Program-made: the position numbers and the translations under genes
Shown: one piece after another, positions 53,134 to 62,189 of the stretch
Position numbering within the stretch: the stretch's first letter is position 1
How the letters are laid out: the number at the start of each line of letters is the position of its first letter
NCBI RefSeq assembly: GCF_022900255.1
Contig: NZ_JALIRM010000013.1
Location: 1 to 64,000 of the forward strand
Source: Lederbergia wuyishanensis
Lineage (GTDB): Bacteria; Bacillota; Bacilli; Bacillales; Bacillaceae_C
Length of the DNA stretch: 64,000 bases
Direction: 5' to 3'
The notes under the pieces: generated by a model
The model's database searches: none
What the model saw: the letters and a program-made list of their open reading frames with translations, nothing else
Told to the model about the DNA's origin: nothing

Positions 53134-53904
53134 TTATTTACCATGTGAAGGCATGTGAGCATGGAGACTGACTGGTTCAATGACCAAAAAGTCTGTTGCT
53201 TCGATTTTGTCTAAATAACTCATTTGATTCCCTGGGAAGCCCTTCATTTTCCAACCGCCCATATCACGATTACCTCCATAAAGAGGATCTGCATAGACAC
53301 CTTCTAATACAGCCATTCGCAGCAATGTAAAGAAATCGTTTGATGTAACTCCTTCCATCGGCACATCGCCTTTTTCAAAGGAAATTAACACCTCATCCTG
53401 CTCTTTCTCCGACAACTCTGTAAAACGTTTATTATATTTTTGCTGGCTATACGATTTGATTTTTCCAATTCCTTGACTAAAAATCTCATTTCTTTTTAAG
53501 TGGGATTGGAACCCTTGTGTTTCAAGACCTGGAAAAAATGGCCCCATCATATAATCTCGAGCATTATGTCCCCAAGCTCCGGCTAACTGATGATCGATAT
53601 AATAAGGTACATCTAAATCAATGGCACCCGGACCAAGATCATCTGCTGGAAATATTCGTTCTGAAGCTGCAGATAAAACATTAAAATCTTCTGGATTTGA
53701 AAAATACATCATCGCTTGTGTAAACCGTTGTGCTTCTCCTTTTTCCGGAGGAGCCGCTCCTTGGTTTACAATGTTCGGCTTCATCACTTGCTGAGTAATC
53801 AATCCGCCTAATACTCCTCCACCGATTGCTCCACCCGCAACATAACTTCCTTTTCGAATAAATTCTCTACGGGTCATTTGCTTATTTCCTTTTTGTTCAC
53901 TCAT
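53134..53904 (-). CDS. Gluconate 2-dehydrogenase subunit 3-like protein with Tat signal
   Basis: About 256 residues. A twin-arginine signal peptide is visible (MTRREFIRKGSYVAGG, residues 10-25), then the subunit-3 fold (DVPYYIDHQLAGAWG, MEGVTSNDFFTLLRMAVLEGVYADPLYGGN). It is the small partner of the GMC dehydrogenase and carries the export signal for the complex. The ATG at 53904 (MSEQKGNKQ) follows AAAGGAG; the frame opens further upstream without a site. First gene of the operon dhS3-GMC-tatA-tatC-deacetylase. Confidence 0.8.
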   Translation of the reverse strand: MSEQKGNKQMTRREFIRKGSYVAGGAIGGGVLGGLITQQVMKPNIVNQGAAPPEKGEAQRFTQAMMYFSNPEDFNVLSAASERIFPADDLGPGAIDLDVPYYIDHQLAGAWGHNARDYMMGPFFPGLETQGFQSHLKRNEIFSQGIGKIKSYSQQKYNKRFTELSEKEQDEVLISFEKGDVPMEGVTSNDFFTLLRMAVLEGVYADPLYGGNRDMGGWKMKGFPGNQMSYLDKIEATDFLVIEPVSLHAHMPSHGK

Positions 53905-53994
53905 GTCATAACTCCTTTCTCCAAAAGTATTGAAGTTATTATTTACAAAAGAAGGAATAATACACATTTTTAGGGGATAAAAAACAGAAGTACT

Positions 53995-54220
53995 TTACCT
54001 ATTGACGTTACAGTAAAAAAAAGATGAAAGAACAAGAATTGGAAGTGGATTGGAATTTGGGCAGGAATGAACGGAATTAGAAACACCTAAACGAAAATAG
54101 AACCTTTCGAAAGGGAATTCGGGGTTTCTGAAATTAACGATGAGCGAACGTGAATTGGAGACTCCTGAACGGAAATGATTCCAACTAAACAGGAACGGGG
54201 ACCTACATGATGCCAAACCA
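53995..54220. repeat. Imperfect repeat of about 78 bp, intergenic
   Basis: On the minus strand a segment TTCGTTTAGGTGTTTCTAA (near 54090) resembles TTCCGTTCAGGAGTCTCCAA (near 54168), one 26-codon step away, and the open frame across it (53995-54216) reads FRSGVSNSRS and FRLGVSNSV. Such frames in Bacillus are usually repeat by-products. The 422-bp stretch otherwise holds a terminator. Confidence 0.55.
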
Positions 54221-54287
54221 CTCGTACAACAATTGAATGACCTGTATAAAAATCACACAAGACGAACCATCAAAAAATCCAGAAAAA

Positions 54288-54317
54288 AAGAGCCCTACTT
54301 TTTAAAGTAAGGCTCTT
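54288..54317 (-). terminator. Terminator of the Na/Pi cotransporter gene
   Basis: AAGAGCCCTACTT (54288-54300) pairs with AAGTAAGGCTCTT (54305-54317) with one bulge-like mismatch. On the minus strand it is followed by T residues. Confidence 0.8.
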
Positions 54318-54326
54318 TCATCAATA

Positions 54327-55949
54327 TCAAACTTCACTTATAACCCCGTCCGCAATATTTACGGCGTGGTCACCGATTCTTTCCAAGTTGCTTACGATAT
54401 CAACATAAATAATTCCTGCAGTTCCCGTACATTGATTTTCGTTTAAACGCTTGATGTGCTTCTTACGAAGATCGCGCTCCATTTCATCAATAATTTTTTC
54501 CTTTTCTAGAACCGCTCTGGCCTGTTCGATATCATTCGTTTCTAATGCTTTGACAGCTTGTCTTAAAGTAGAAACAGTTAAATCAAACATTTCATCTAAA
54601 TCTTCTAGTGCTGATTCAGAAAATACTACTTTATTTTTAATTTGGCTATCAATCATTTCCATGAGATTTTCTATATGATCACCTATTCGCTCAAGGTTGA
54701 TGACAGTATTCATAAGAGTATGGTGTGTGTGTAGATCTTGATCTGTAAGCGAATGGTAAGAAATTTGGATTAAATATTCTGTTATTGTTTTATCTAAATT
54801 GTTTAGGGCATCTTCAATTTGGGGTAAAAGCTCTCGATGCTTTTTGCCTTGTGTTTTATAATATTGACCTACCTCATCCATCCCTTTGTCTGCCAATTCA
54901 GCCATACGGAGAACTTCTTTTTTCCCTTGACCTAGTGCGATGGAAGGAGATTGACGAATAAATTGCTCACCTAAATGAACTGCTTTATGTTCAATTGCAG
55001 TGTCTTCTCCTGGAATTAATTTAGTCACAATCCAAGCAAGTACAGCAATAAATGGGAATTGAATGATTGTATTTGTCACGTTAAACGTTCCATGAGCAAA
55101 GGCAATTGTCATCCTAGGATTTAAATCAAACGTCGCTTGGAAAAATTCAACTAAATGTGTAAATGGAACAAATAATATTAACACTAGTATCGTTCCGATT
55201 ACATTAAAAAGGACATGTGTAAATGCAGCCCGTCTCGCAGCAATTGATGCTCCAATTGATGCTAAAACCGCTGTAATGGTTGTTCCAATATTATCCCCAA
55301 AAAGTATTGGCAACGCTGCATTTAAGTTAATGGCACCTTGATCAAACAACGTTTGGAGAAGTGCAATGGAAGCTGATGAACTCTGGATAATCACTGTGAA
55401 AAGAGTACCAACACCTACACCTAGTAATGGATTTTCACTTAGGTTAACCATCATATCCATAAAAACTTGCGCACTTCGGAGTGGCTTCATTGCGTCTCCC
55501 ATCAAGCTCAACCCAAAAAATAAAGCCCCAAATCCAAAAAATACTTGTCCAAAATTATTAACTTTATGATTTTTAAAGAAGAAAATTAAGATTGTCCCAA
55601 AAGCAAGGATTGGTAATGAATATTCGGAAATGTTAATTCCTATAATAAATGCTGTGACAGTCGTTCCAATATTGGCACCCATAATGACGCCGATGGCTTG
55701 TCTTAATGTCATAAAACCTGCTGTAACAAGTCCAATCGTTAAAACTGTTGTAGCAGAACTAGATTGAATTAATCCCGTTACGACAATTCCCGTTAAAACA
55801 CCCATAATCGGCCTAGTTGTAAAGCGGTCGAGTAATTCCCTTAAACCATCTCCGGCAACCTTTTGGAGTCCATCCCCCATTGACTTAATTCCGTATAGGA
55901 ATATACCAAGCCCTCCAAAAAACATAAAAAGTAATGATTGCAAATCCAT
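54327..55949 (-). CDS. Na/Pi cotransporter family protein with PhoU-like tail
   Basis: About 540 residues. Two Na/Pi-cotransporter repeats contain the QSSSATT and QSSSASI motifs (near residues 60 and 190) and several membrane segments; the C-terminal 200 residues are PhoU-like helices (SYHSLTDQDLHTHHTLMNTVINLERIGDHIENL, in pieces). This is the YjbB/NptA architecture, with phosphate export or import proposed for relatives. The ATG at 55949 (MDLQSLLFMFFGG) follows GGGGAG; the frame opens 16 codons earlier. Confidence 0.8.
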   Translation of the reverse strand: MDLQSLLFMFFGGLGIFLYGIKSMGDGLQKVAGDGLRELLDRFTTRPIMGVLTGIVVTGLIQSSSATTVLTIGLVTAGFMTLRQAIGVIMGANIGTTVTAFIIGINISEYSLPILAFGTILIFFFKNHKVNNFGQVFFGFGALFFGLSLMGDAMKPLRSAQVFMDMMVNLSENPLLGVGVGTLFTVIIQSSSASIALLQTLFDQGAINLNAALPILFGDNIGTTITAVLASIGASIAARRAAFTHVLFNVIGTILVLILFVPFTHLVEFFQATFDLNPRMTIAFAHGTFNVTNTIIQFPFIAVLAWIVTKLIPGEDTAIEHKAVHLGEQFIRQSPSIALGQGKKEVLRMAELADKGMDEVGQYYKTQGKKHRELLPQIEDALNNLDKTITEYLIQISYHSLTDQDLHTHHTLMNTVINLERIGDHIENLMEMIDSQIKNKVVFSESALEDLDEMFDLTVSTLRQAVKALETNDIEQARAVLEKEKIIDEMERDLRKKHIKRLNENQCTGTAGIIYVDIVSNLERIGDHAVNIADGVISEV

Positions 55950-56118
55950 GTCTTCTCCCCTAATTGTTTTTATTCGACATCTTTCTGCCCCATACAATCT
56001 TAATTAAGAAACAATTAAATGTACATTAAGGAATTGTAAAGATTTTGTAAAGGCGAATTTACAATTAGAGACCGAATCGTTGGACTGAATGAACGAATCA
56101 GCCTATCATATATTTAGG

Positions 56119-56290
56119 CTATTTTCGGAAAGTTTGTTGTTTTTGTAAAAGCCCGAAAGCCTGCTTTTACCCTTGCTTGGCGGTTCTTATGAATGACTAG
56201 CTCTTTTCTCAGAATGTCTAAGTTTTGAGTTCCAAATTTATTCTATTATTTAAATTATATTAAATAGCAACAATGTGTAAGAAAAGAGTC
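56119..56290 (+). repeat. Dispersed intergenic repeat, copy 3 (about 170 bp)
   Basis: It shares with copy 2 the blocks AAAGTTTGTTGTTTTTGTAAAAGC, a hairpin GTAAAAGC (56145-56152)/GCTTTTAC (56163-56170), GGTTCTTATGAA, CTAGCTCTTTTCTCA (56197-56211) and the inverse AAGAAAAGAG (56279-56288) after CAACAAT. It lies just upstream of the luciferase-like gene, 30 bases before the start. The rest of 55950-56319 has no gene. Confidence 0.75.
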
Positions 56291-56319
56291 TTTATTTAAA
56301 AGGAAAAAGGAGTGGGAAA

Positions 56320-57333
56320 ATGTCTAGTGGTCAAAAATTGTTTAATAACATTCCCTTATCAGTTCTTGATTTAGCCCCTATTACAAAAGGAAGCAGCGCG
56401 GAACAGTCCTTTAAAAACAGTGTAGAATTGGCACGGCACGTAGAAGCTCTTGGTTTTAATCGTTACTGGTTAGCCGAGCATCATAATATGCCTGGAATCG
56501 CAAGCTCTGCAACCTCCATCCTAATTGGTCACATTGCTGGCGCAACAAAGCGGATTCGAGTCGGGGCAGGAGGCATTATGCTGCCTAATCATGCGACACT
56601 TGTCATTGCTGAACAGTTTGGAACATTGGAATCGTTATACCCAGGTAGGATTGATCTGGGGCTTGGACGTGCGCCTGGTAGTGATCAAGCTACTGCTTAT
56701 GCACTTAGACGCTCCTTAGGTAGAGGAGCGGAGGAATTTCCAGAGCAAGTAGAAGAATTACAAGCTTATTTTGAATATAATCCTGAAGCTAGGGTTCGCG
56801 CTATTCCAGGTGAAGGTTTACATATTCCACTATGGCTTCTAGGATCAAGCGGGTTTAGTGCACAGCTAGCAGCACAAAAAGGATTGCCATTTTCTTTCGC
56901 TAGCCACTTTGCACCGGATTATCTTTTGCCAGCGCTAAAGCTGTACCGTGATAATTTCATACCATCTGCTTTTCTTCAAAAACCTTATGTAATGCTCGGT
57001 ATCAACATCATCGCAGCTGATTCAGATGAAAAAGCAATGTGGCTTTCAACCTCACAGCAGCAACAATTTTTAAGTTTAATTAGAAATCGTCCAACACAGT
57101 TGCAACCACCTGTTGAGAATATGGATGACGTCATGTCTCCGATTGAACGTGTACATATTGAAAGAACACTCGATTCGCGTTCTACCTTTGTTGGCAATTA
57201 TGATACTGTAAAACGACAGCTGGAGGCCTTTGTTAAAGAAACAGAAGCTGACGAAATTATTATTAACTCACAAATTTTTTACCAAGAAGATCGTTTGCGT
57301 TCTTATGATATTGTTGCTGAAATGATGGATTAA
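56320..57333 (+). CDS. Luciferase-like (LLM class) flavin-dependent oxidoreductase
   Basis: The 337-residue protein has the LLM TIM barrel with the family signature [21 protein letters not shown] near the N-terminus and [39 protein letters not shown] (in pieces). It uses reduced flavin to oxidise an unknown substrate and belongs to the MsnO8/YhbW-like subgroup. ATG after AAAGGAG. Possibly in a unit with the PAP2 gene 85 bases downstream. Confidence 0.8.
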   Translation: MSSGQKLFNNIPLSVLDLAPITKGSSAEQSFKNSVELARHVEALGFNRYWLAEHHNMPGIASSATSILIGHIAGATKRIRVGAGGIMLPNHATLVIAEQFGTLESLYPGRIDLGLGRAPGSDQATAYALRRSLGRGAEEFPEQVEELQAYFEYNPEARVRAIPGEGLHIPLWLLGSSGFSAQLAAQKGLPFSFASHFAPDYLLPALKLYRDNFIPSAFLQKPYVMLGINIIAADSDEKAMWLSTSQQQQFLSLIRNRPTQLQPPVENMDDVMSPIERVHIERTLDSRSTFVGNYDTVKRQLEAFVKETEADEIIINSQIFYQEDRLRSYDIVAEMMD

Positions 57334-57418
57334 GTTCCTCGCCGTTTTGGATAGAGTTGACATGCTATAGAACAAAAATATAAAGTGGGAATGAACTATC
57401 CAGAACGGAGGCAACTTT

Positions 57419-58048
57419 GTGGCAAAAAAGATTTTTTTGATTATAAGTTTAATATTATTTTTTGGACTAGGTTTTTCTTATAACCTTGGATTTTTCACAA
57501 AAATTGATATTAGTACTCTCAGGTTTTTTGAAGGAATCAGAACTACCTTTTTTAATGGGTTCTTTTACTTTTTCACTGAATTGGGATCTAAAGACTTTAT
57601 TATTCCAATTTCGGTTGTCGTATTGATTTTCCTCCTCATTAAGAAAAAACATCTAGAAGCATCGTTTTTAATTTTAGCGTTTCTAGGAATGACAGGGCTA
57701 AACCATTTATTAAAAGGGTGGATACACCGTGAGCGTCCCTCTCTTACCCCGTTATTTCATGAAAGTGGATTTAGCTTTCCTAGTGGACATGCGATGGGAT
57801 CAATCGTAGTATTTGGATTCCTCTTTTATTTGTTTATGTATATGATAAGAATAGGACGGAAGTTTTATTACGTATGGCTGACTGTCACTATTTTGCTCAT
57901 TGTCCTTATTTCAGTCAGCAGAATGTATATAGGAGTTCATTTCCCAACTGACATCATTGCTGGACTTAGTGCGGGATATGCATATTTATATTTCATCATT
58001 AGTCTTTACCATCTTTCAGTCCAAAAAAGGCCGCTTTCTCGAAAATAG
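57419..58048 (+). CDS. PAP2-family membrane phosphatase
   Basis: The 209-residue protein has five or six membrane segments and the three PAP2 motifs: KGWIHRERPS, PSGHAMGS, and SRMYIGVHFPTDI, whose histidines and arginines form the active site. It dephosphorylates a membrane lipid such as undecaprenyl pyrophosphate or phosphatidylglycerophosphate. GTG start at 57419 with ACGGAGG upstream. It follows the luciferase-like gene. Confidence 0.85.
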   Translation: MAKKIFLIISLILFFGLGFSYNLGFFTKIDISTLRFFEGIRTTFFNGFFYFFTELGSKDFIIPISVVVLIFLLIKKKHLEASFLILAFLGMTGLNHLLKGWIHRERPSLTPLFHESGFSFPSGHAMGSIVVFGFLFYLFMYMIRIGRKFYYVWLTVTILLIVLISVSRMYIGVHFPTDIIAGLSAGYAYLYFIISLYHLSVQKRPLSRK

Positions 58049-58059
58049 ATAGCGGCCTT
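58027..58059. terminator. Terminator after the PAP2 gene
   Basis: AAGGCCGCT (58027-58035) pairs with AGCGGCCTT (58051-58059). It overlaps the PAP2 stop and faces the convergent nagA gene. Confidence 0.7.
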
Positions 58060-58159
58060 CAGACTGTTGACAAGCTCTTGTATGCAGAATTGCTTTCCAC
58101 GTCCATGAAGGCACCTTCTACATGCTTCTCTGTTATGGCGCCTTCCGTAATAATAATTT

Positions 58160-59311
58160 TTAAGACATAATTAAATCCCCTTCAATCATCGTCCATAATA
58201 CATCGAAATTAGAATCAAGAAGGACAAGGTCTGCATCCATTCCAGAAGCAATCCTCCCTTTATTTAGCATGCCTAAAATATTGGCTGGCGTTGTAGCTCC
58301 CATATAGACGGCATCATCCAACGAAATACCACTTTCTACTGTTTTCTGCAAAGCTTCATTCATGGTCACGGTGCTTGAAGCAAGTGTTCCATCAGCCAAT
58401 CGTGCTTCTCCATTGGCTACAGTAACTTTATGTCCGCCAAATTCATACTCTCCATCCCCCATTTGCATGGCTTGCAACGCATCGGTAATTAAGACAACCC
58501 CTTCAGGTCCTTTTATGCGATGCATAAGGCGAACGATGGCTGGATGCAGATGAATCTGATCGACAATTGCTTGAAGACTTACATGCTCCTCTTCAAAAGC
58601 GGCTACGACTAAACCAGGATCACGATGATGGATAGGACGCATTCCATTAAAACAGTGTGTGACATGACTCGCCCCTTTCGAAAAAGCTTCCTTTGCTTCT
58701 TCATACGTTGCATCAGAGTGGGCAATTGCCACAATGATACCCTGTTCTTTTAAAAACTCCACCATTTCAATTCCACCTGGAAGTTCAGGTGCAATGGTCA
58801 CCATTTTTACAAGGTCTCCAGCTTCAATTAATATTTCCTTCATTTCATCTATATTAGGATGACGCAAATACAATTCGTTTTGCATCCCCTTGCGTTTTAC
58901 ATTTAGATATGGGCCTTCTAAATGGATGCCGGCAATTTTCGCTCCTTGCTCTGTGCCAATTACTTTTTTAACATTTCGGATCATGATCATGAGATCCTCG
59001 ATAGATGAGGAAACAGAAGTTACTAGAAATGAAGTACAGCCCGTCATAGCACATGTTTTTGATACTTCAAGAATGCTTTCTTCTGTTCCATCCATCATGT
59101 CGAACCCATTTGCTCCATGAATGTGTACGTCAATCATTCCTGGGATTAATAATTGTCCTTTTGCGTCGATTATTTCGTATTCACTAGGTACTTCTGGGAG
59201 TATACCTTGATCCACCTTTTGTATTTGTGCATTTTCAATCCATACAACGGATGATTGTGTAATGTCACCGGGAGTTACAACTCTCGCATTAACAATGACT
59301 TTTTTATCCAT
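58160..59311 (-). CDS. nagA: N-acetylglucosamine-6-phosphate deacetylase
   Basis: The 383-residue amidohydrolase has DVHIHGANG, the metal glutamate in IHLEGPYLN, HSDATYEEA and the histidine pair HCFNGMRPIHHRDPG, and LITDALQAM with the catalytic aspartate. It deacetylates GlcNAc-6-P to glucosamine-6-P in amino sugar catabolism. Nearby no nagB is visible; a partner may lie elsewhere. ATG start at 59311, 16 bases past the asparaginase stop. Confidence 0.85.
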   Translation of the reverse strand: MDKKVIVNARVVTPGDITQSSVVWIENAQIQKVDQGILPEVPSEYEIIDAKGQLLIPGMIDVHIHGANGFDMMDGTEESILEVSKTCAMTGCTSFLVTSVSSSIEDLMIMIRNVKKVIGTEQGAKIAGIHLEGPYLNVKRKGMQNELYLRHPNIDEMKEILIEAGDLVKMVTIAPELPGGIEMVEFLKEQGIIVAIAHSDATYEEAKEAFSKGASHVTHCFNGMRPIHHRDPGLVVAAFEEEHVSLQAIVDQIHLHPAIVRLMHRIKGPEGVVLITDALQAMQMGDGEYEFGGHKVTVANGEARLADGTLASSTVTMNEALQKTVESGISLDDAVYMGATTPANILGMLNKGRIASGMDADLVLLDSNFDVLWTMIEGDLIMS

Positions 59312-59327
59312 CCTAAAACTCCCCCAA

Positions 59328-60326
59328 TTATAAAGAAAATTTCTCCTTTACTTCTCCCACAATAATTCCTGCATCATTTTTAATAATAGCTGGTCTAATT
59401 TTCCGCAATGATGAGATTGTTTGTTGATTGTTATAACCGATTTGTTCAAGGATGGAAGCTAGAACATTAGGCCACACATCTTCAGATCCAGTTAAAACCT
59501 TTAGTGCGAAGCCAATTCTTTCTTTTTTCAAGCCGAAGCAATATACTCCTTGCGCTCCACCTTTAGCCACTATATTTTCGTCTCTAAGTAAAGCCGAGCA
59601 GACAAAATCCTCTGATGCTACAATATTCGGATGGAGATTCATAACATGAGTCATTTTTTTGACAGCTTTTTGCATATCTTCATCCTTGATTAAATCTGGA
59701 CATGCTAATTTTAAATACGTAATAGCCATATTTTTCAGTGGTATCGCAAAAACTGGTACCCCGCATCCGTCTACGCCGGTTTTTATCTTTGACTGAGGAA
59801 CTTCCGATAGTTCCGAAAGAATACCTAATATTTTTTGCTGTAGTGGATGGCTTTCTTCCCAATAGCCTTCTACAGGAAAGCCAAGCTCACGACACATCGT
59901 CACAAACCCTAAATGCTTGCCAGCACAATTATGGTATAGTCTTCTTTTACTTTTCTGCTCTCTAATCATTGCTTCTTTAGGAACAGCGTTTAAAGGATAA
60001 GAAGCTGGACAAAAAAGCTCTTCCTCATTAGCAGGAAGTTTCTGTAATAACGACTCCAATGCCGCAATATGATACGTTTCACCACGCTGTGAAGCTGTAA
60101 ATAAAGCTGCTTCCTCGTCTGTAATATTGTATTTTTCTATAATATTTGATAAAAAGATTGGGATAGCTTGAATTGGCTTTGATGCAGAACGATAGTAAAC
60201 ATACTGCTCTTCATCCCCTATTTGATATATGGATTGAAGCTGATCATTTACACCGCAAATAATTCCTGTATGAATATTTTCAACTAAACCGTTTCGAGTT
60301 TCTTCAATAAGCACTTCATATTGCAT
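59328..60326 (-). CDS. Asparaginase (Rhizobium-type, PF06089 family)
   Basis: The 332-residue protein has the family serine-lysine motif YRSASKPIQA, and later the segments LFTASQRGE, HNCAGKHLGF and TGVDGCGVPVFAIPL. Members hydrolyse L-asparagine to aspartate and ammonia in the cytoplasm; they are unrelated to AnsA/AnsB-type enzymes. It is directly upstream of nagA and cotranscribed, so it may be part of a nitrogen/amino sugar salvage unit. ATG start. Confidence 0.75.
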   Translation of the reverse strand: MQYEVLIEETRNGLVENIHTGIICGVNDQLQSIYQIGDEEQYVYYRSASKPIQAIPIFLSNIIEKYNITDEEAALFTASQRGETYHIAALESLLQKLPANEEELFCPASYPLNAVPKEAMIREQKSKRRLYHNCAGKHLGFVTMCRELGFPVEGYWEESHPLQQKILGILSELSEVPQSKIKTGVDGCGVPVFAIPLKNMAITYLKLACPDLIKDEDMQKAVKKMTHVMNLHPNIVASEDFVCSALLRDENIVAKGGAQGVYCFGLKKERIGFALKVLTGSEDVWPNVLASILEQIGYNNQQTISSLRKIRPAIIKNDAGIIVGEVKEKFSL

Positions 60327-60486
60327 TGTAATGACTTCCTTTCTGATATAAAAGCGATTCCATTTTTATTTTACTACATCATAATGTAGTTTTCGATTTT
60401 CAAAATCATAAATTCTTGTTTTTCAGGGTAACTTATGGAAGATAGATTATTTTTTGCTGAAATCTTGAATATAAGGAGGTTTTTAA

Positions 60487-60612
60487 ATGGCAAAGAACAA
60501 TTCAAACTCAAATGAAAAACAAAACAGCCAGCCAAAACCATTAAGTGGATCACACAAAGTTAAAAACAAAAATCATACTAGGCAAAATAAGGCTGGCGGG
60601 CATGATATGTAA
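60487..60612 (+). CDS. sspP: Small acid-soluble spore protein P
   Basis: The 41-residue peptide ends with PLSGSHKVKNKNHTRQNK and HDM, closely matching the SspP family core (PLSGSKKVKNRNHTRQ). It is a minor spore-specific protein of endospore formers, made in the forespore. AAGGAGG lies just upstream of the ATG. No forespore-type promoter could be assigned with confidence. It stands alone. Confidence 0.85.
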   Translation: MAKNNSNSNEKQNSQPKPLSGSHKVKNKNHTRQNKAGGHDM

Positions 60613-60751
60613 ACAGTGAAGAAAATCAAAGGCACTCACTATCTTCGACAAGTAAATGTTCTGTGACAAAGAAAGGCATTTTTTGATAGCGTCTAGAGTT
60701 ATTAAATCCGTTCTCTAACGAATGTAAAATTGGAGTATATACTTATTATAA

Positions 60752-60785
60752 AAAAGCCATGATCTTTTTTTCGATCATGGCTTTT
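60752..60785. terminator. Terminator in the sspP-to-sigma intergenic stretch
   Basis: AAAAGCCATGATC (60752-60764) pairs with GATCATGGCTTTT (60773-60785). It serves either the sspP transcript or the convergent small gene that stops at 60790. Confidence 0.8.
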
Positions 60786-60789
60786 CATT

Positions 60790-60954
60790 TCATTTTATAG
60801 ATAAAATGGGCTTCTGCTCTTTCACATTAACTGCAGATAAAGATTGTTCATTATGGCGTAGTCCCTTTTTTGTTTGTAGCAATCTATGCGCTTCGGAATC
60901 TTGACGCAACTCGCAAATTCGACGTATAGCTTCATTTTCTATAAAGAAAAACAT
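60790..60954 (-). CDS. Small protein of unknown function, 54 residues
   Basis: The 54-residue peptide starts at an ATG eight bases after AGGAGG and is cotranscribed with the 407-residue gene 11 bases upstream. It opens MFFFIENEAIRRICELRQDS and ends KEQKPILSIK. Its C-terminal portion (SAVNVKEQ) resembles the C-terminus of the 407-residue protein (SAVKENEKE), and the DNA there contains the same TTAACTGCAGAT block. It is probably the third gene of the sigma operon. Family unknown. Confidence 0.6.
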   Translation of the reverse strand: MFFFIENEAIRRICELRQDSEAHRLLQTKKGLRHNEQSLSAVNVKEQKPILSIK

Positions 60955-60965
60955 TTTGATTCCTC

Positions 60966-62189
60966 CTATAAGGATAGCTCACCAATGTTATTTAGATAAG
61001 CAGGCTCCTTTTCATTTTCCTTAACTGCAGATTTGTCTTTCTCTGTAATGTTTCCGTTATTTAATCTAAGTAGTTGTTGGAGACTCCCTTTTAATTTTTT
61101 GTTTGAAACAATAATTTCACCCATCAAATCAATAGCTGCTACTTTTTCTTGCAGCACTTCAAGTTCAACATCCTCATCTAGCGTAAGCACTCCTCTTACT
61201 ACAAAGTTCGCTGGCTCCTTTAAAGCGAGAAATTGATCATTTGACCATTCCTCTTCGTTCTCTATAAATATGAAGGATTTTTCGTAAACAAGTACTTCCG
61301 TTTCCAAGAGACTGCACAATTCGTATACGATATCTTCAACGTTTTCGTGACAAATAATCATCGAAGGCGAATGGATTTTTGAAAATGCATTTGAAAGTGC
61401 TTCTCTAGAAACGTCTGCATCAATCACAATTGGTCTTTTGGTCATGATTCTTTTATGTTTAAACCGGCGAATTGATCGACTATTTAATCGTAGCTGACTT
61501 TCAATCAAATCATGCCCCGCCGGAATAACATCCACATGTGATGAGGTAAGTGAAGCCATCTTTCTATATAAATAAGGTTCTTGTTCTTCGTAAATGACTA
61601 TTTTCCCATTAACCTCGATATCACTAATTTTCTCATTAAACATTTCCATATTAAGGTCAGATGAAAACGTTAGTATTCCGTTCACAACTAGATATTGTGG
61701 CCCTGTTAAAGATTGAAGAAACGAATTAGATAGTGTGAATTTTCCATTCTCAATTCGAGGTGCTTCTCCTTGATATGCAGTAACATTAATATCCCCTTCC
61801 CCAAAAAGGTTACTGACAGAGCCTGAAAGATGTGCCGGGCTATATACTATCCCATTAATTGTGAATTGTAATAATTCCTTTTTTATTTGTTCGACCTGAA
61901 CATCATTATCGATAATAGCTATCCCATTTATGAACAGTTTTACAGGCTCTTTGATTGACTCTATATAAGCCTTATCAATGTTCAATATCCCATTGAAAAA
62001 TGAATACCCCTCCGGAACAATCGCAGTCTTTCCGATATTTCCAATATTTAAAGCTGATATAAGATGGGCATTTTCTTTTTTATAAAGAACGAGTCCTACA
62101 TTATCGATCCCTTCAATTCCTTGAATGCTTTCCTCAGTGGCATTTGTTAAATTTAACAAGCCGATATTCCCAATTCTTTGTTTCGTCAT
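60966..62189 (-). CDS. Hypothetical NG-repeat protein, partner of an ECF sigma factor
   Basis: The 407-residue protein has no signal peptide or membrane segment. It is made of repeats whose units contain a short hydrophobic strand and an NG (or RG/MG) turn: LFINGIAII, FTINGIVY, LVVNGILTF, IEVNGKIVI, VVRGVLTL, DLMGEIIV. This suggests a beta-rich repeat fold. The ATG overlaps the sigma gene stop (ATGA). It could be the regulator or effector of the sigma factor, but no anti-sigma fold is recognised. I do not recognise the family. Confidence 0.55.
   Translation of the reverse strand: MTKQRIGNIGLLNLTNATEESIQGIEGIDNVGLVLYKKENAHLISALNIGNIGKTAIVPEGYSFFNGILNIDKAYIESIKEPVKLFINGIAIIDNDVQVEQIKKELLQFTINGIVYSPAHLSGSVSNLFGEGDINVTAYQGEAPRIENGKFTLSNSFLQSLTGPQYLVVNGILTFSSDLNMEMFNEKISDIEVNGKIVIYEEQEPYLYRKMASLTSSHVDVIPAGHDLIESQLRLNSRSIRRFKHKRIMTKRPIVIDADVSREALSNAFSKIHSPSMIICHENVEDIVYELCSLLETEVLVYEKSFIFIENEEEWSNDQFLALKEPANFVVRGVLTLDEDVELEVLQEKVAAIDLMGEIIVSNKKLKGSLQQLLRLNNGNITEKDKSAVKENEKEPAYLNNIGELSL

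Noticed and set aside
53995-54216. 73-codon frame upstream of the Na/Pi gene
   Set aside because: It is low-complexity, lacks a ribosome binding site and coincides with a 78-bp DNA repeat.
58050-58159. Peptide-like frame downstream of nagA
   Set aside because: The frame has no start codon and would need readthrough of the nagA stop; possibly a gene remnant but unsupported.
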